A stretch of DNA of 64,000 nucleotides. Origin: Bacillota bacterium. GTDB lineage: Bacteria; Bacillota; Bacilli; Paenibacillales; Paenibacillaceae. Position 1 is the stretch's first letter. Every line of letters starts with the position of its first letter. The translations under genes and the position numbers were made by a program. Positions 23,995 to 32,662 of this stretch are shown in pieces. The stretch covers positions 1 through 64,000 of the forward strand of contig JAEWAQ010000049.1 of NCBI GenBank assembly GCA_023391635.1. Direction: 5' to 3'. The notes under the pieces are model-generated. The model was not told where the DNA came from. It saw only the letters and a list, made by a program, of their open reading frames with translations, and made no database searches.

Positions 23995-25770
23995 TTGTTC
24001 GAAATCAAATGGCTGTGGCTGAATCTGAAGGGCGACCGGGCGAGGTATATCGTCGCACTCTTCCTGTCGGTCGCGGGATCCACGCTGACGATCGTGAATC
24101 CGTATCTCAGCCAACGCATCGTGGACACGTTCATCGCCGGAGATGACGCGGTGAACAACTTGACGCAACAGCGCGGACTGCTCATCATGCTCTGTCTGGG
24201 CATGATCGGCTTTACACTGCTGCGCTCAGGGCTTGCCTATGTGACGATGATGCAGTACGAACGCTCCTCGCAGAACATGTTCTACCGAATTCGTATTTAT
24301 TTGTACAACAAGATTCAGGGTCAGGATCAAGAGTATTACGATCGCAACCGCACCGGCGACTTGATGACCAAGATGACGGGCGACCTGGAAATGGTGCGGC
24401 ATACGATGTCATGGATTATCAAGACGATCATCGAATCGGTGACGATCTTCGCCGCCGCGATCGTCTATTTCTTCATGATCGATGCCGAACTGACGCTGTG
24501 GCTGCTAATCCTGGCTCCGCCGGTATTCGTCGTGGCCATGTTGTTCGCCAAGAAGGTCCGTCCGATGTACATCAATCTGCGCGAGCGGCTGTCGCAGCTC
24601 AACACGATCACGCAGGAGAATATCGCCGGCAACCGCGTCGTCAAAGCGTTCGCGCGCGAGACGTACGAGATCGAGAAATTTACCGAGAAGAACGTGGCCT
24701 ACTCTACCGCGAACAAGAAAGCTGCGCTCGTATGGCTGGATTATTTCCCCTATCTGGAGACGTTCGCGCAAGGATTCAACGTCGTGCTGATGATCGCGGG
24801 CGGCCTGTTCGTCATGAACGGCCGGATCACCTTCGGCGAATATGCCGCCTTCTCTTCCCTGATCTGGGCGGTCTCGAACCCGATGCGCAACATCGGCATT
24901 ATTATTAACGATTTTCAGCGTTTCTTCGCCAGCGTAGCCAAGCTCATCGATATTTATTATGCCAAACCCGGTATCTCCAACGAGCATAAGCTGACGGAGT
25001 CCCGCCGGTATGAAGGCCGCATCGAGTTCGACCATGTCAGCTTCAAGTACGACAGCACGGAAGTGCTGCACGACATCAGCTTCAGGGTCGAGCCCGGAGA
25101 AACGATTGCCATCATGGGCGCGACAGGAGCGGGCAAGACGACGGTCGTCAACTTGATTCCGCGCTTCTACGATGTATCTGCAGGACGCGTGTTGATCGAC
25201 GGCGTCGATGTTCGGGAGCTGGAACTCGACGAGTTGCGCGGCAATATCGGCGTGGCGACGCAGGATGTGCTCTTGTTCTCCGACACGATCGACGGCAACA
25301 TCGCGTTCGGTGAACCCGACATGCCCGAGGAAGAAGTGACGGCCTACGCCGAGCTCGCCGCCGCGCACGATTTCATTCGCAAGATGCCGGAAGGCTATGA
25401 CACGATTGTCGGGGAACGCGGTGTCGGCTTGTCCGGCGGCCAGAAGCAGCGGATTGCGCTCGCTCGCGCCATTGCGGTTCGCCGCTCGATTCTCATTCTG
25501 GACGACACGACTTCCGCCGTCGACCTGGAGACGGAGGAGCACATTCAGAAGAGTCTGGAAAACCTGGCGTTTCCGTGCACGAAGATCATCGTCGCGCAAC
25601 GCGTATCGACGACGGCCAAGGCTGATCGCATTCTTATTCTGGACGGCGGCCGTCTGATCGAGGAAGGCACGCATGCCGAGCTGGTGGCCAGGCGGGGATA
25701 CTACTACGACGTGTTCATGCTTCAGAACGAAGGAATCGGAAGGCAGGTGACTCCGCATGGCCAGGAATAA
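23995..25770 (+). CDS. Heterodimeric ABC exporter subunit with degenerate nucleotide site
   Basis: A 591-residue half-transporter with six membrane segments (to about 310) and an ATP-binding domain: Walker A GATGAGKTT near 374, LSGGQ, Walker B ILILDD (Asp504 where Glu is usual) and the switch motif AQRVS with Gln535 where His is usual. These are the two substitutions found in the degenerate site of heterodimeric exporters such as TM287/288. A TTG start is used, after a GGTGG sequence. The next gene overlaps by 14 bp, so the partners are translated together. Substrate unknown; multidrug export is typical of the family. Confidence 0.93.
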   Translation: MFEIKWLWLNLKGDRARYIVALFLSVAGSTLTIVNPYLSQRIVDTFIAGDDAVNNLTQQRGLLIMLCLGMIGFTLLRSGLAYVTMMQYERSSQNMFYRIRIYLYNKIQGQDQEYYDRNRTGDLMTKMTGDLEMVRHTMSWIIKTIIESVTIFAAAIVYFFMIDAELTLWLLILAPPVFVVAMLFAKKVRPMYINLRERLSQLNTITQENIAGNRVVKAFARETYEIEKFTEKNVAYSTANKKAALVWLDYFPYLETFAQGFNVVLMIAGGLFVMNGRITFGEYAAFSSLIWAVSNPMRNIGIIINDFQRFFASVAKLIDIYYAKPGISNEHKLTESRRYEGRIEFDHVSFKYDSTEVLHDISFRVEPGETIAIMGATGAGKTTVVNLIPRFYDVSAGRVLIDGVDVRELELDELRGNIGVATQDVLLFSDTIDGNIAFGEPDMPEEEVTAYAELAAAHDFIRKMPEGYDTIVGERGVGLSGGQKQRIALARAIAVRRSILILDDTTSAVDLETEEHIQKSLENLAFPCTKIIVAQRVSTTAKADRILILDGGRLIEEGTHAELVARRGYYYDVFMLQNEGIGRQVTPHGQE

Positions 25771-27532
25771 ATTCGACGTCGACGAGAACCTGGAGTCGCC
25801 ATTCGATATTAAGCATTTCCGCAGGGCTTTGGTGTACATCAAGCGGAAGAAGAAGCCGATGATCGTAGCCTTCCTCCTGAGCATGCTCTCCGCGGCTATC
25901 GGGCTTTCGGCGCCGCTCATTCTGCAGCATGTCGTAGACGTGACTATTCCCGCGAAGGCCGTAGGTCCGCTCATTGGATGGTCTGCGCTCATGCTGTTCA
26001 CCATCGTAGCCAGCGTTGCGCTCGCCACGATCCGCTCGCGCATCATGACGGTCGTCGGACAAGACATCATATTCGATATTCGTTCGGATCTGTTCAAGCA
26101 TCTGCAGAATCTTCCGTTCAAGTACTATGACGACCGCCCGCAGGGCAAAATTCTGATTCGCGTCGTCAACTACGTCAATTCCGTATCGGATGTTCTGTCC
26201 AACGGGATCATCAACTTCATACTCGAGTTGCTGAACCTGATCTTCATCGCCGCCTTCATGTTCGCGGTCGATGTCCGGCTCTCGTTCGTCATTCTCGCAG
26301 GTCTCCCCGTCTTCCTCGGCTTCATGCTGGCGATCAAAACGAAACAGCGGCGGGGATGGCAGGCGGTGTCCAACAAGAGCTCGAATCTGAACGCCTATAC
26401 CCAGGAGAGCATCACCGGTATCGGCGTGACGCAAATCTTCACCCGCGAGCAGCACAATGAAGGCATCTTTACGCGCCTGGCGGGCAATTACCGCAGGGAA
26501 TGGATGAAAGCCATCCGGTATAATGCCCTGATCCCGTTCACCGTCGACAACTTGTCCACGATCGTGACGGCGGCGATCTATATGGTCGGCTTGCTGGCGC
26601 TCAGCCCCGCAGGCGTGACGTTCGGCGTCATCCTGGCGATGAGCAGCTACGCCGCTCGCTTCTGGCAGCCGATTCAGAACCTGTCGAACTTGTACAACGG
26701 CTTCATCAACGCCGTAGCTTACCTCGAGCGCATCTTCGAAACGCTGGACGAGCCGGTGACGATCAGCGATGTGTCCGATGCGAAACCGCTGAAGCCCGTG
26801 CAAGGCCGCGTAACGTTCAATGATGTCACCTTCGGCTATGATCCGGGAGTCAACATTCTGGAGCATCTTGATTTTGACATCAAGGCTGGGGAGAGCGTCG
26901 CGCTGGTCGGTCCGACGGGTGCCGGCAAGACGACGGTCGTCAATCTCATCGCGCGATTCTACAATTTGACGGGCGGCCGTATTCTGGTCGACGGCCAGGA
27001 TATTTCACAAGTTACATTGAAATCGCTGCGCAGCCAGATGGGCATCATGCTGCAGGACAGCTTCATCTTCTCCGGCACCATTCTGGATAACATTCGGTAC
27101 GGCAAGCTTGATGCGACCGAAGAGGAAATTATCGCAGCAGCGAAGACGGTGTGCGCCGACGAGTTCATTCGCGAGTTCGAGCAAGGCTATATGACGGAAG
27201 TCAACGAGCGAGGTTCGAAATTGTCGCAGGGACAGCGGCAGCTCATCTCTTTCGCCCGTACGCTGCTGGCCGACCCGCGCATCCTCATCTTGGACGAAGC
27301 CACGTCGTCGATCGACGCCAAGACCGAGCGGCTGCTGCAGCGCGGCCTGAACGAACTGCTGAAGGGGCGGACCTCCTTCATTATCGCGCACCGCCTGTCC
27401 ACGGTGAAAAACTGCGACCGCATCATGTACGTGTCGAACAAGGGCATCGCGGAGAGCGGCTCGCACGACGAACTGCTCGCGCGGCGGGGATTGTATTACA
27501 AGCTCTATTCGGCGCAGAAGATGGAAGCTTAG
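25757..27532 (+). CDS. Heterodimeric ABC exporter subunit with canonical ATPase site
   Basis: A 591-residue half-transporter. Six membrane segments (about 30-330) and an ATP-binding domain with Walker A GPTGAGKTT near 385, signature LSQGQ, Walker B ILILDEATSS and switch AHRLS. It therefore keeps the catalytic Glu and His, complementing the degenerate subunit encoded just upstream. Gln replaces the first Gly of the signature, the kind of variation expected in an asymmetric pair. GGCAGGTGA precedes the ATG. Probably an exporter of drugs, lipids or peptides. Confidence 0.93.
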   Translation: MARNKFDVDENLESPFDIKHFRRALVYIKRKKKPMIVAFLLSMLSAAIGLSAPLILQHVVDVTIPAKAVGPLIGWSALMLFTIVASVALATIRSRIMTVVGQDIIFDIRSDLFKHLQNLPFKYYDDRPQGKILIRVVNYVNSVSDVLSNGIINFILELLNLIFIAAFMFAVDVRLSFVILAGLPVFLGFMLAIKTKQRRGWQAVSNKSSNLNAYTQESITGIGVTQIFTREQHNEGIFTRLAGNYRREWMKAIRYNALIPFTVDNLSTIVTAAIYMVGLLALSPAGVTFGVILAMSSYAARFWQPIQNLSNLYNGFINAVAYLERIFETLDEPVTISDVSDAKPLKPVQGRVTFNDVTFGYDPGVNILEHLDFDIKAGESVALVGPTGAGKTTVVNLIARFYNLTGGRILVDGQDISQVTLKSLRSQMGIMLQDSFIFSGTILDNIRYGKLDATEEEIIAAAKTVCADEFIREFEQGYMTEVNERGSKLSQGQRQLISFARTLLADPRILILDEATSSIDAKTERLLQRGLNELLKGRTSFIIAHRLSTVKNCDRIMYVSNKGIAESGSHDELLARRGLYYKLYSAQKMEA

Positions 27533-27554
27533 TATTTTTAATACTGCATAAATT

Positions 27555-27596
27555 ACGACAGAAGGAATCCTGAATGAACAGGATTCCTTCTGTCGT
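27555..27596. terminator. Long perfect hairpin between convergent genes
   Basis: Eighteen-base perfect arms (ACGACAGAAGGAATCCTG and its complement) around a 6-nt AATGAA loop, placed between the exporter stop (27532) and the LRR/SLH stop (27616). T-tracts are weak on both sides, but the stem should terminate both transcripts. Confidence 0.75.
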
Positions 27597-27615
27597 ATTC
27601 CACTATAAACCATCT

Positions 27616-30015
27616 TCAATCGATAAACCCAATCTTCCGCAGCATGCGGTCGATCATCGCGGCCGCCTCCGCTCTTGTCGTCGTCTCCTTCGGGAGCAGT
27701 TGATGGTTCCCGTTACCTACGATTAGTCCGGCTTGCAAAGCCGCGGACATCTCGTCCTTCGCCCAAGGCGATATTTCGCCTGCGTCTCGAAAACGAGTCA
27801 GGATCCCATCGTCGGCCCGATCCGGTCGATCAACCGCGTAGCGCATCCCCGAAACGATCATGACCGCGGCTTCTTCCCGGCTGATTCGATCATCGGGACG
27901 GAACCCGCCCGTCTCGTCCCCATGAACCCATCCTTCACGGAAGGCCGTAACCACCGCATCGGCATACCAGCTTGCCGGGTCCACATCCCGGAATCCGGCC
28001 ACTCCCCCCGCCGCTGCCTGCAAACCCAGGGATCGCACCAACATCGCCGTCATTTCCGCGCGGGTCACCGGAGCATCCGGAGCGAACTTTGCGTCATCCA
28101 TACCGCTGACAATCAGCTTCGAGCCGAGCCGATTGACGACCTCTTCCGACCACAGGCCCTTCACATCTTCGAATGCCTTCTGGTGAACAAGCACGGCAGC
28201 GATGCCGCCTGAACGGCTCTGAAACGCCGCTTTGGCTCCCTCCATTCGGGACGGTACGTAATGGTAGGTTTGATTCGATCGATCATAGCGCGCCCCGATA
28301 TGGATATCCGGATCTCCTGTGTCATTCAAAGTCAAAGTAAATGAAACATACTCCGCGTATCGATCTACGTTCCGTTCTCCGTCATCCGTCATCACCGCCA
28401 AATCGGTCTCTACCGGTACCGTAGCCAATCGGGCGCCGATCGCCGCCGCGGCTTGCTCCATATCGCGCAGGAGGATGGAATCGACGAGACGGAACGTTAG
28501 CTTCGTTCCAGATACCTCATCTGTGTCGATCTCGGACAACACCGCCACCGGCAAGCCGTAATTCGCCAAAGGGGTCCTTAACCGCACCAAACCCTCGGGA
28601 TTATTGGCTTCCAACACCCGCATCGTTTGTACCGGGATCGTAAGCGTCCAGGCGTTCGAGCGCATTGCCGGTTGCCATTCGCCGCTATCCGCCTCAACGA
28701 CATCCGAAAGCAAATCATCTTGTTCATACGAGAGGGTTCTGGATTCATTATCCCCGGTCGTTAACGTCATGACATATCGCGGAATGACAGGTGTCGGAGC
28801 CGGAACTTCCTGTTGCCCGCCATTACTGTCTTCTTCACTGTCGTCATCTTCGGAAGCATCGCTTGACGGCGCACGGGTCACATCGATCGTATAGCTTCTG
28901 GTCGTGGTGTCGATCGTGATGACTTCGATCGCGATCGTATTGTCACCGACATGAAGCGCAATAGGCGCCGATGCATGGCCGCTCGTCACCGCATCGCCGT
29001 TTACCGTGACGGCAAAGGTGCTGTAGCTCGCGGTCGGCGTCACTGTGATCGCATACACGCTGTTCGTCACTGAAGCGTAGTAAGCAAGGGAGTCCGAGGC
29101 AAACGCCGGACTTAAGCTGCCCTCGCTCAACGTTAGTCCGCTCAGTTCCGGCATCAGCTTTTGAAAAGCGTGTCCTTTCGCAACCGCATAGTCCTTGGCC
29201 GGTGAGGGGTCATAACTGATGAAGGTCAGGTCGTCCGGGGACACTTGATTGTTTGCGAAAGCACTCACTCCGATACTTGTCGCATCTCCGGGGATGGTAA
29301 CTTGAGTCAATGCATTATTAATAAATGAATACTCCCCGATACTCGTCACGCTTTCCGGAATTTCAATGCTTGTCAGATCGTTGCTGGCGAATGCATAACC
29401 GCCGATGCTCTCCAGATGATTGGGAAGCTTGATACTGATGAGTTGATTGTACCGGAAAGCTTCACGCCCAATCCCCGTCATGCTGTTCGGGAACGCGACG
29501 TGCGTCAATTGGTTGTCTTGGAAAGCGGCGTCCCCCAAATACTCCAGGCCCTCCGGGAGAATGACGCTGGTTAGCTTGTTAACCGCGAACGCATAAATCC
29601 CGATACTTTTCAAGCCGTTCGAGAGCGTCAGACTGGTCAAACGATTGCTCCGAAATGCATAATCTCCAATCGTCATCACGCTATCCGGAATCGTGAGACT
29701 TGTCAGGTAGTTGGACCCAAAGGCTCTCATTCCGATACTGGTCAAGGTGTCCGGAAGGGTGACACTGGCAAGATTTCTGCCCAAAAAGGCATCTTTCCCG
29801 ATTCCGGTTACCGTTAGTCCTTCCAACTCACTCGGAATGATCACGTCCGTATCCGTTCCCACGTATGACGTAATCGCCGCTGTTCCGTCCCCGTTATCCA
29901 TGTAATTGAAGTCGCCTGACAATGCCGCTTTGGCTTGTTGTCCAGGGACTAGCGTCCAGACGGCGGTTAGAAAAGCCAACAATGCCATCGTGCGAAGCGC
30001 CGCTCTTCTCAACAT
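27616..30015 (-). CDS. S-layer-anchored surface protein with BspA-type leucine-rich repeats
   Basis: A 799-residue secreted protein. The signal peptide ends near QQAKA. BspA-like LRR_5 repeats (about 60-285, roughly eight units of 23 residues with the pattern LTSxxIPxxVTSIGxxAF) follow. Then come a cadherin-like beta-sandwich domain (about 300-390, FAVTVNGDAV), an acidic Asp/Glu/Ser linker, a beta-rich region and three SLH domains (about 610-795, with TRAEMTAMLV, SREEAAVMIV and TRAEAAAMID). The SLH domains anchor the protein to wall polysaccharide; LRR_5 repeats often bind surfaces or host molecules. GGAGGGG lies 6 nt before the ATG. Likely a surface adhesin. Confidence 0.9.
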   Translation of the reverse strand: MLRRAALRTMALLAFLTAVWTLVPGQQAKAALSGDFNYMDNGDGTAAITSYVGTDTDVIIPSELEGLTVTGIGKDAFLGRNLASVTLPDTLTSIGMRAFGSNYLTSLTIPDSVMTIGDYAFRSNRLTSLTLSNGLKSIGIYAFAVNKLTSVILPEGLEYLGDAAFQDNQLTHVAFPNSMTGIGREAFRYNQLISIKLPNHLESIGGYAFASNDLTSIEIPESVTSIGEYSFINNALTQVTIPGDATSIGVSAFANNQVSPDDLTFISYDPSPAKDYAVAKGHAFQKLMPELSGLTLSEGSLSPAFASDSLAYYASVTNSVYAITVTPTASYSTFAVTVNGDAVTSGHASAPIALHVGDNTIAIEVITIDTTTRSYTIDVTRAPSSDASEDDDSEEDSNGGQQEVPAPTPVIPRYVMTLTTGDNESRTLSYEQDDLLSDVVEADSGEWQPAMRSNAWTLTIPVQTMRVLEANNPEGLVRLRTPLANYGLPVAVLSEIDTDEVSGTKLTFRLVDSILLRDMEQAAAAIGARLATVPVETDLAVMTDDGERNVDRYAEYVSFTLTLNDTGDPDIHIGARYDRSNQTYHYVPSRMEGAKAAFQSRSGGIAAVLVHQKAFEDVKGLWSEEVVNRLGSKLIVSGMDDAKFAPDAPVTRAEMTAMLVRSLGLQAAAGGVAGFRDVDPASWYADAVVTAFREGWVHGDETGGFRPDDRISREEAAVMIVSGMRYAVDRPDRADDGILTRFRDAGEISPWAKDEMSAALQAGLIVGNGNHQLLPKETTTRAEAAAMIDRMLRKIGFID

Positions 30016-30100
30016 GCTTTCCCCTCCAGTTGGGTAATTCTAGATCGCTAGATCCATTCCGCATTCTACCAGACCGCTCTGAAAGAATTATGAAAGACAA

Positions 30101-30142
30101 AGAACCGCCACCCGATCTCCACGGAGACCAGATAGCGGTTCT
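30101..30142 (-). terminator. Intrinsic terminator after the aldose epimerase gene
   Basis: AGAACCGC and GCGGTTCT arms (8 bp) with a long loop. On the minus strand the stem is followed by TTGTCTTT. It lies 16 nt past the stop at 30158. Confidence 0.7.
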
Positions 30143-30157
30143 AATTATCACGATTGT

Positions 30158-31156
30158 TTATTCCACGTACATCCGGCTGACGCCCGTCCAGCTCGCACCC
30201 GGCTCCAGTCGCAGCAGGCCGGTTGTCTCCTCAGGCAGCTTCACGTTCGGCGCATTGACCATACCGAGTTGCGGTTCCGGGCAGAAGAACTTGCCATTGG
30301 CGGATGCGTTATAGACCATCCAGTGCTTGTACACGTCCCCGGCATCATAGACGAAGGTGACGCCTGCCCGCCGGTCGCGGATCGTCATCGCGTTCTTGCC
30401 GTTCACGGGCGACGCCGAATAATGGTTGTCCAGCCCTTCGAAATAAGGATTCCCACGACCTTCACGCAGCCGCTGCTCGCCCTCGTTCAACGGCAGGCCG
30501 CGGCCGGTCGGCAGCATGCGCTCATCCAGCTCCCAACGCTCTCCGATCGCGAGGCCGACTTCCAAATCCTCCACCGTGCTGCCTTCAGCGAATGGCGCAT
30601 TGACCGTCGTATGGTAGCCCAGCATGAACGGAACTGCTTGCTCGCTGTCATTGCGCGCTTCAAACCGCTGCTCCAGGCCGTTCTCCGACAGCGTATACGT
30701 GTGGCGGAATTCCATCTTATGCGGAAAATACTTGAAGTCCGGATGCTGATCGTCGAAAACGATCAGCACCGTCACGCGGCTGCCCTGCTCGTCGCTCGCA
30801 AGATCGGCAACTTCCCATGGGGAAGCATACAGAAATCCGTGCAGATGGTTGCCTGTCCGCTCTTCGTTTACCGGCAGTCGATAGGTCCGGCCATCGAATT
30901 CGAACACCCCGGCATCGTATCGGTTCGGAGGGAACAGCACCGGAATGCCGTGCACCATCGGCCGCTCGGCGAACCCTGCCCACTCTTCGCCTTCCGGCTC
31001 GCGAATGAACCGGTAACCCGCTTCATCGTCCCGGAATGAAATCAGATTGCCGCCGATCGTCGGCAGCAAAATCGCGGAATAACGGCCATGCTTCAAATAC
31101 ACCGCCGGTACATTCTCATAAGTTCCATGTTTCGCGTAGTGTTCTGCCATTTTCAC
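30158..31156 (-). CDS. Aldose 1-epimerase family protein
   Basis: A 332-residue galactose-mutarotase-fold protein: the catalytic-region motifs RTGNHLHGFLY (active-site His), MLGYHTTVNAPF (second His) and FFCPEPQLGMVNAPN (carboxylate) are all visible. It interconverts alpha and beta anomers of an aldose in the cytoplasm; the specific sugar is not evident. The longest frame starts with GTG at 31156, with GAGGAG 6 nt upstream. The ATG at 31150 is an equally possible start. Confidence 0.88.
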   Translation of the reverse strand: MKMAEHYAKHGTYENVPAVYLKHGRYSAILLPTIGGNLISFRDDEAGYRFIREPEGEEWAGFAERPMVHGIPVLFPPNRYDAGVFEFDGRTYRLPVNEERTGNHLHGFLYASPWEVADLASDEQGSRVTVLIVFDDQHPDFKYFPHKMEFRHTYTLSENGLEQRFEARNDSEQAVPFMLGYHTTVNAPFAEGSTVEDLEVGLAIGERWELDERMLPTGRGLPLNEGEQRLREGRGNPYFEGLDNHYSASPVNGKNAMTIRDRRAGVTFVYDAGDVYKHWMVYNASANGKFFCPEPQLGMVNAPNVKLPEETTGLLRLEPGASWTGVSRMYVE

Positions 31157-31296
31157 GCCTCGCTCCTCGTCTTACTTGATCAATCATCTCATAGTCAGGC
31201 ACAACACCTAATGGATATCCCACGAATTCCATCGTATCCCGCCGTGCCCGCAACGTCAAGCGTACAGCACGGGGCCAAAAGTCACGGCAAATAACT

Positions 31297-32151
31297 CTAT
31301 CCTAGCGATTGCCTTACCCGCTGGATATACCCCGTAATCGCGTCGTCGTAATCCGGATACGGATAGCCTAATGCTGCAGCGACAGCTGTCGAATAATTTC
31401 GGAATAACGCCTGACACCGGTACAACGATTCCCACGCCTCCGGGTAATTTGAACAGCGGAAGGTGGACAGCAGCGATTCCCAATCTTCCCCAGGGAGATA
31501 GCAGTCGATGAACTTGTAATTTTTGCCGACGCTGAACGTATATCCATGCTCTGTGCCCACGAGCCATGTTATCATCCGCAGCAGGTTCGGCCGCACGATC
31601 CCGTTCAGATGGTCGTTCGCGTACAGGATTTCCTGCCTGGCCAGCCCCTTCGCGACATAGGTGCATACCCACCAGAACTCGTTGCAGCAATCGTCGAACT
31701 CCCTGGCCGTCGGCTTGCGGATCCAATATTGGCGGTCGCTTGGCGTCGCTTCCCGCTCGATGCGGCGATCCTTATCCAGCAGCACCCGAACCAGGCCGTC
31801 GCTATTCGCGAAGTAATCGTCCGTCTCCTCCAGCGGAATCAACGTCAGATCGATCCTGTTCCCGTCTTCGAAGAGCATCAGGTAAGAGAACCAATTGCCC
31901 AGTTCCGGCGGAAACAGCTCCATATCCTCCGGCTTCTGCATAATAAGCCGCTTGCCGAACACATCCAGCCACCGATCGTGCTCCTTGAACGATGCCATGT
32001 CCGTGATGAAGTAGGAAATATCGTAATCTTGAAACCGGTCCCGCGGAATGTTGACGTTCGTGCGCGATCCCTCCAGTGTGACCAAACGAACTCTGTCATC
32101 GCGAGCCGCAACGTCCAGGATCAGGTCCATCATCTGCTGTTCGCTTCTCAA
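31297..32151 (-). CDS. aadK: Aminoglycoside 6-adenylyltransferase (AadK-like)
   Basis: A 284-residue enzyme, the same length as B. subtilis AadK and very similar in the parts I recall: LRSEQQMMDLILD at the start, RLVTLEGSRTN, RFQDYDISYF (metal-binding acidic pair), MQKPEDMELFPPELGNWFSY and TAREFDDCCNEFWW. It transfers AMP from ATP to the 6-hydroxyl of streptomycin. The start is TTG at 32151, supported by AAAGGGG about 9 nt upstream and by alignment with the B. subtilis N-terminus. The frame extends 8 codons further but without an RBS. The gene looks chromosomal; no mobile element flanks it. Confidence 0.9.
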   Translation of the reverse strand: MRSEQQMMDLILDVAARDDRVRLVTLEGSRTNVNIPRDRFQDYDISYFITDMASFKEHDRWLDVFGKRLIMQKPEDMELFPPELGNWFSYLMLFEDGNRIDLTLIPLEETDDYFANSDGLVRVLLDKDRRIEREATPSDRQYWIRKPTAREFDDCCNEFWWVCTYVAKGLARQEILYANDHLNGIVRPNLLRMITWLVGTEHGYTFSVGKNYKFIDCYLPGEDWESLLSTFRCSNYPEAWESLYRCQALFRNYSTAVAAALGYPYPDYDDAITGYIQRVRQSLG

Positions 32152-32214
32152 TCGTTCCAGCCCCTTTCTACCCAATAATTTTCATCGCATGTTATTTGCC
32201 GTCAAGCGCGTTCA

Positions 32215-32243
32215 CTTTGCCATATTTGCATTTTGTGGTATGA
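32215..32243 (+). promoter_or_regulatory. Promoter for the probable antitoxin RNA
   Basis: A TTTGCC-type -35, a spacer of about 17 nt and TATGAT preceded by TGG (extended -10). The rightward transcript would begin near 32250 and run into the 3' end of the convergent toxin gene. Confidence 0.5.
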
Positions 32244-32249
32244 TAAAGT

Positions 32250-32420
32250 CATATCAGATGTATAAGGCTTTGTGTTTTGGAGTAAGTAAGTAATGACCGC
32301 CGATGCGGCTAACATCGACGGTCATACCCGGCAACAAGGATTGCCCTCAAGGGCAGTCGGCAATGGATCTACCAGAGAAGATGACCTCCCGGCTCGCCAA
32401 AGCACAGGGGAGGTCATCTT
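32250..32420 (+). ncRNA. Probable antisense antitoxin RNA of a type I toxin-antitoxin pair
   Basis: A promoter at 32215-32243 would give a plus-strand RNA that overlaps the last codons and 3' untranslated part of the toxin mRNA and ends at the shared hairpin 32378-32420. It contains two further stems: TGACCGCCGATG pairing with CATCGACGGTCA at about 32293-32325 (one mismatch), and a GCCCT/AGGGC stem near 32343-32355. This convergent layout with 3' overlap matches the TxpA/RatA and BsrG/SR4 systems of B. subtilis. The ends are inferred. Confidence 0.45.
32378..32420. terminator. Hairpin shared by toxin mRNA and antisense RNA
   Basis: Perfect 13-bp arms AAGATGACCTCCC and GGGAGGTCATCTT around a 17-nt loop. 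The toxin stop codon lies inside the right arm. Confidence 0.75.
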
Positions 32421-32497
32421 CGTTTATCGAAGGACAGTATAGCGACAACTAACAATCCAAAAGCGATCATTAGACTTACCGCTTCGAATACTGTCAT
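32414..32497 (-). CDS. Holin-like type I toxin peptide
   Basis: A 27-residue peptide: an acidic-hydrophobic start MTVFEAVSLMIAFG, one membrane segment and a charged tail SFDKRR. This is the signature of the putative holin-like toxin family (TxpA/BsrG-type) common in Bacilli. GGAGGTGA lies 5-6 nt upstream of the ATG, an almost ideal Shine-Dalgarno. A TGG-extended -10 TATAAT at 32560-32570 on the minus strand gives a leader of about 65 nt. The peptide should insert in the membrane when its antisense RNA is lost. Confidence 0.8.
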   Translation of the reverse strand: MTVFEAVSLMIAFGLLVVAILSFDKRR

Positions 32498-32559
32498 GGC
32501 ATCACCTCCTATCGGAGGATCAGCCGACCTGCCCCTGAGCGCCGAATCCCGTTGCACGA

Positions 32560-32570
32560 ATCTATTATAC
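32560..32570 (-). promoter_or_regulatory. Extended -10 promoter of the toxin gene
   Basis: Minus-strand TGG followed by TATAAT; no good -35 hexamer is visible. It lies about 65 nt upstream of the toxin ATG, giving a long 5' leader rich in potential structure. Confidence 0.5.
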
Positions 32571-32662
32571 CATTTTTCGCTAGATTAACGAACGAATCAA
32601 TTATCAGCGCTTGACGGATATGCGGATCAAGAAAGCCGTGTTGCCGCTACAAAATGCGGATG

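Noticed and set aside
32153..32175. Longer AadK with 8 extra codons
   Set aside because: No RBS before that TTG, and the shorter form matches the B. subtilis N-terminus and length.
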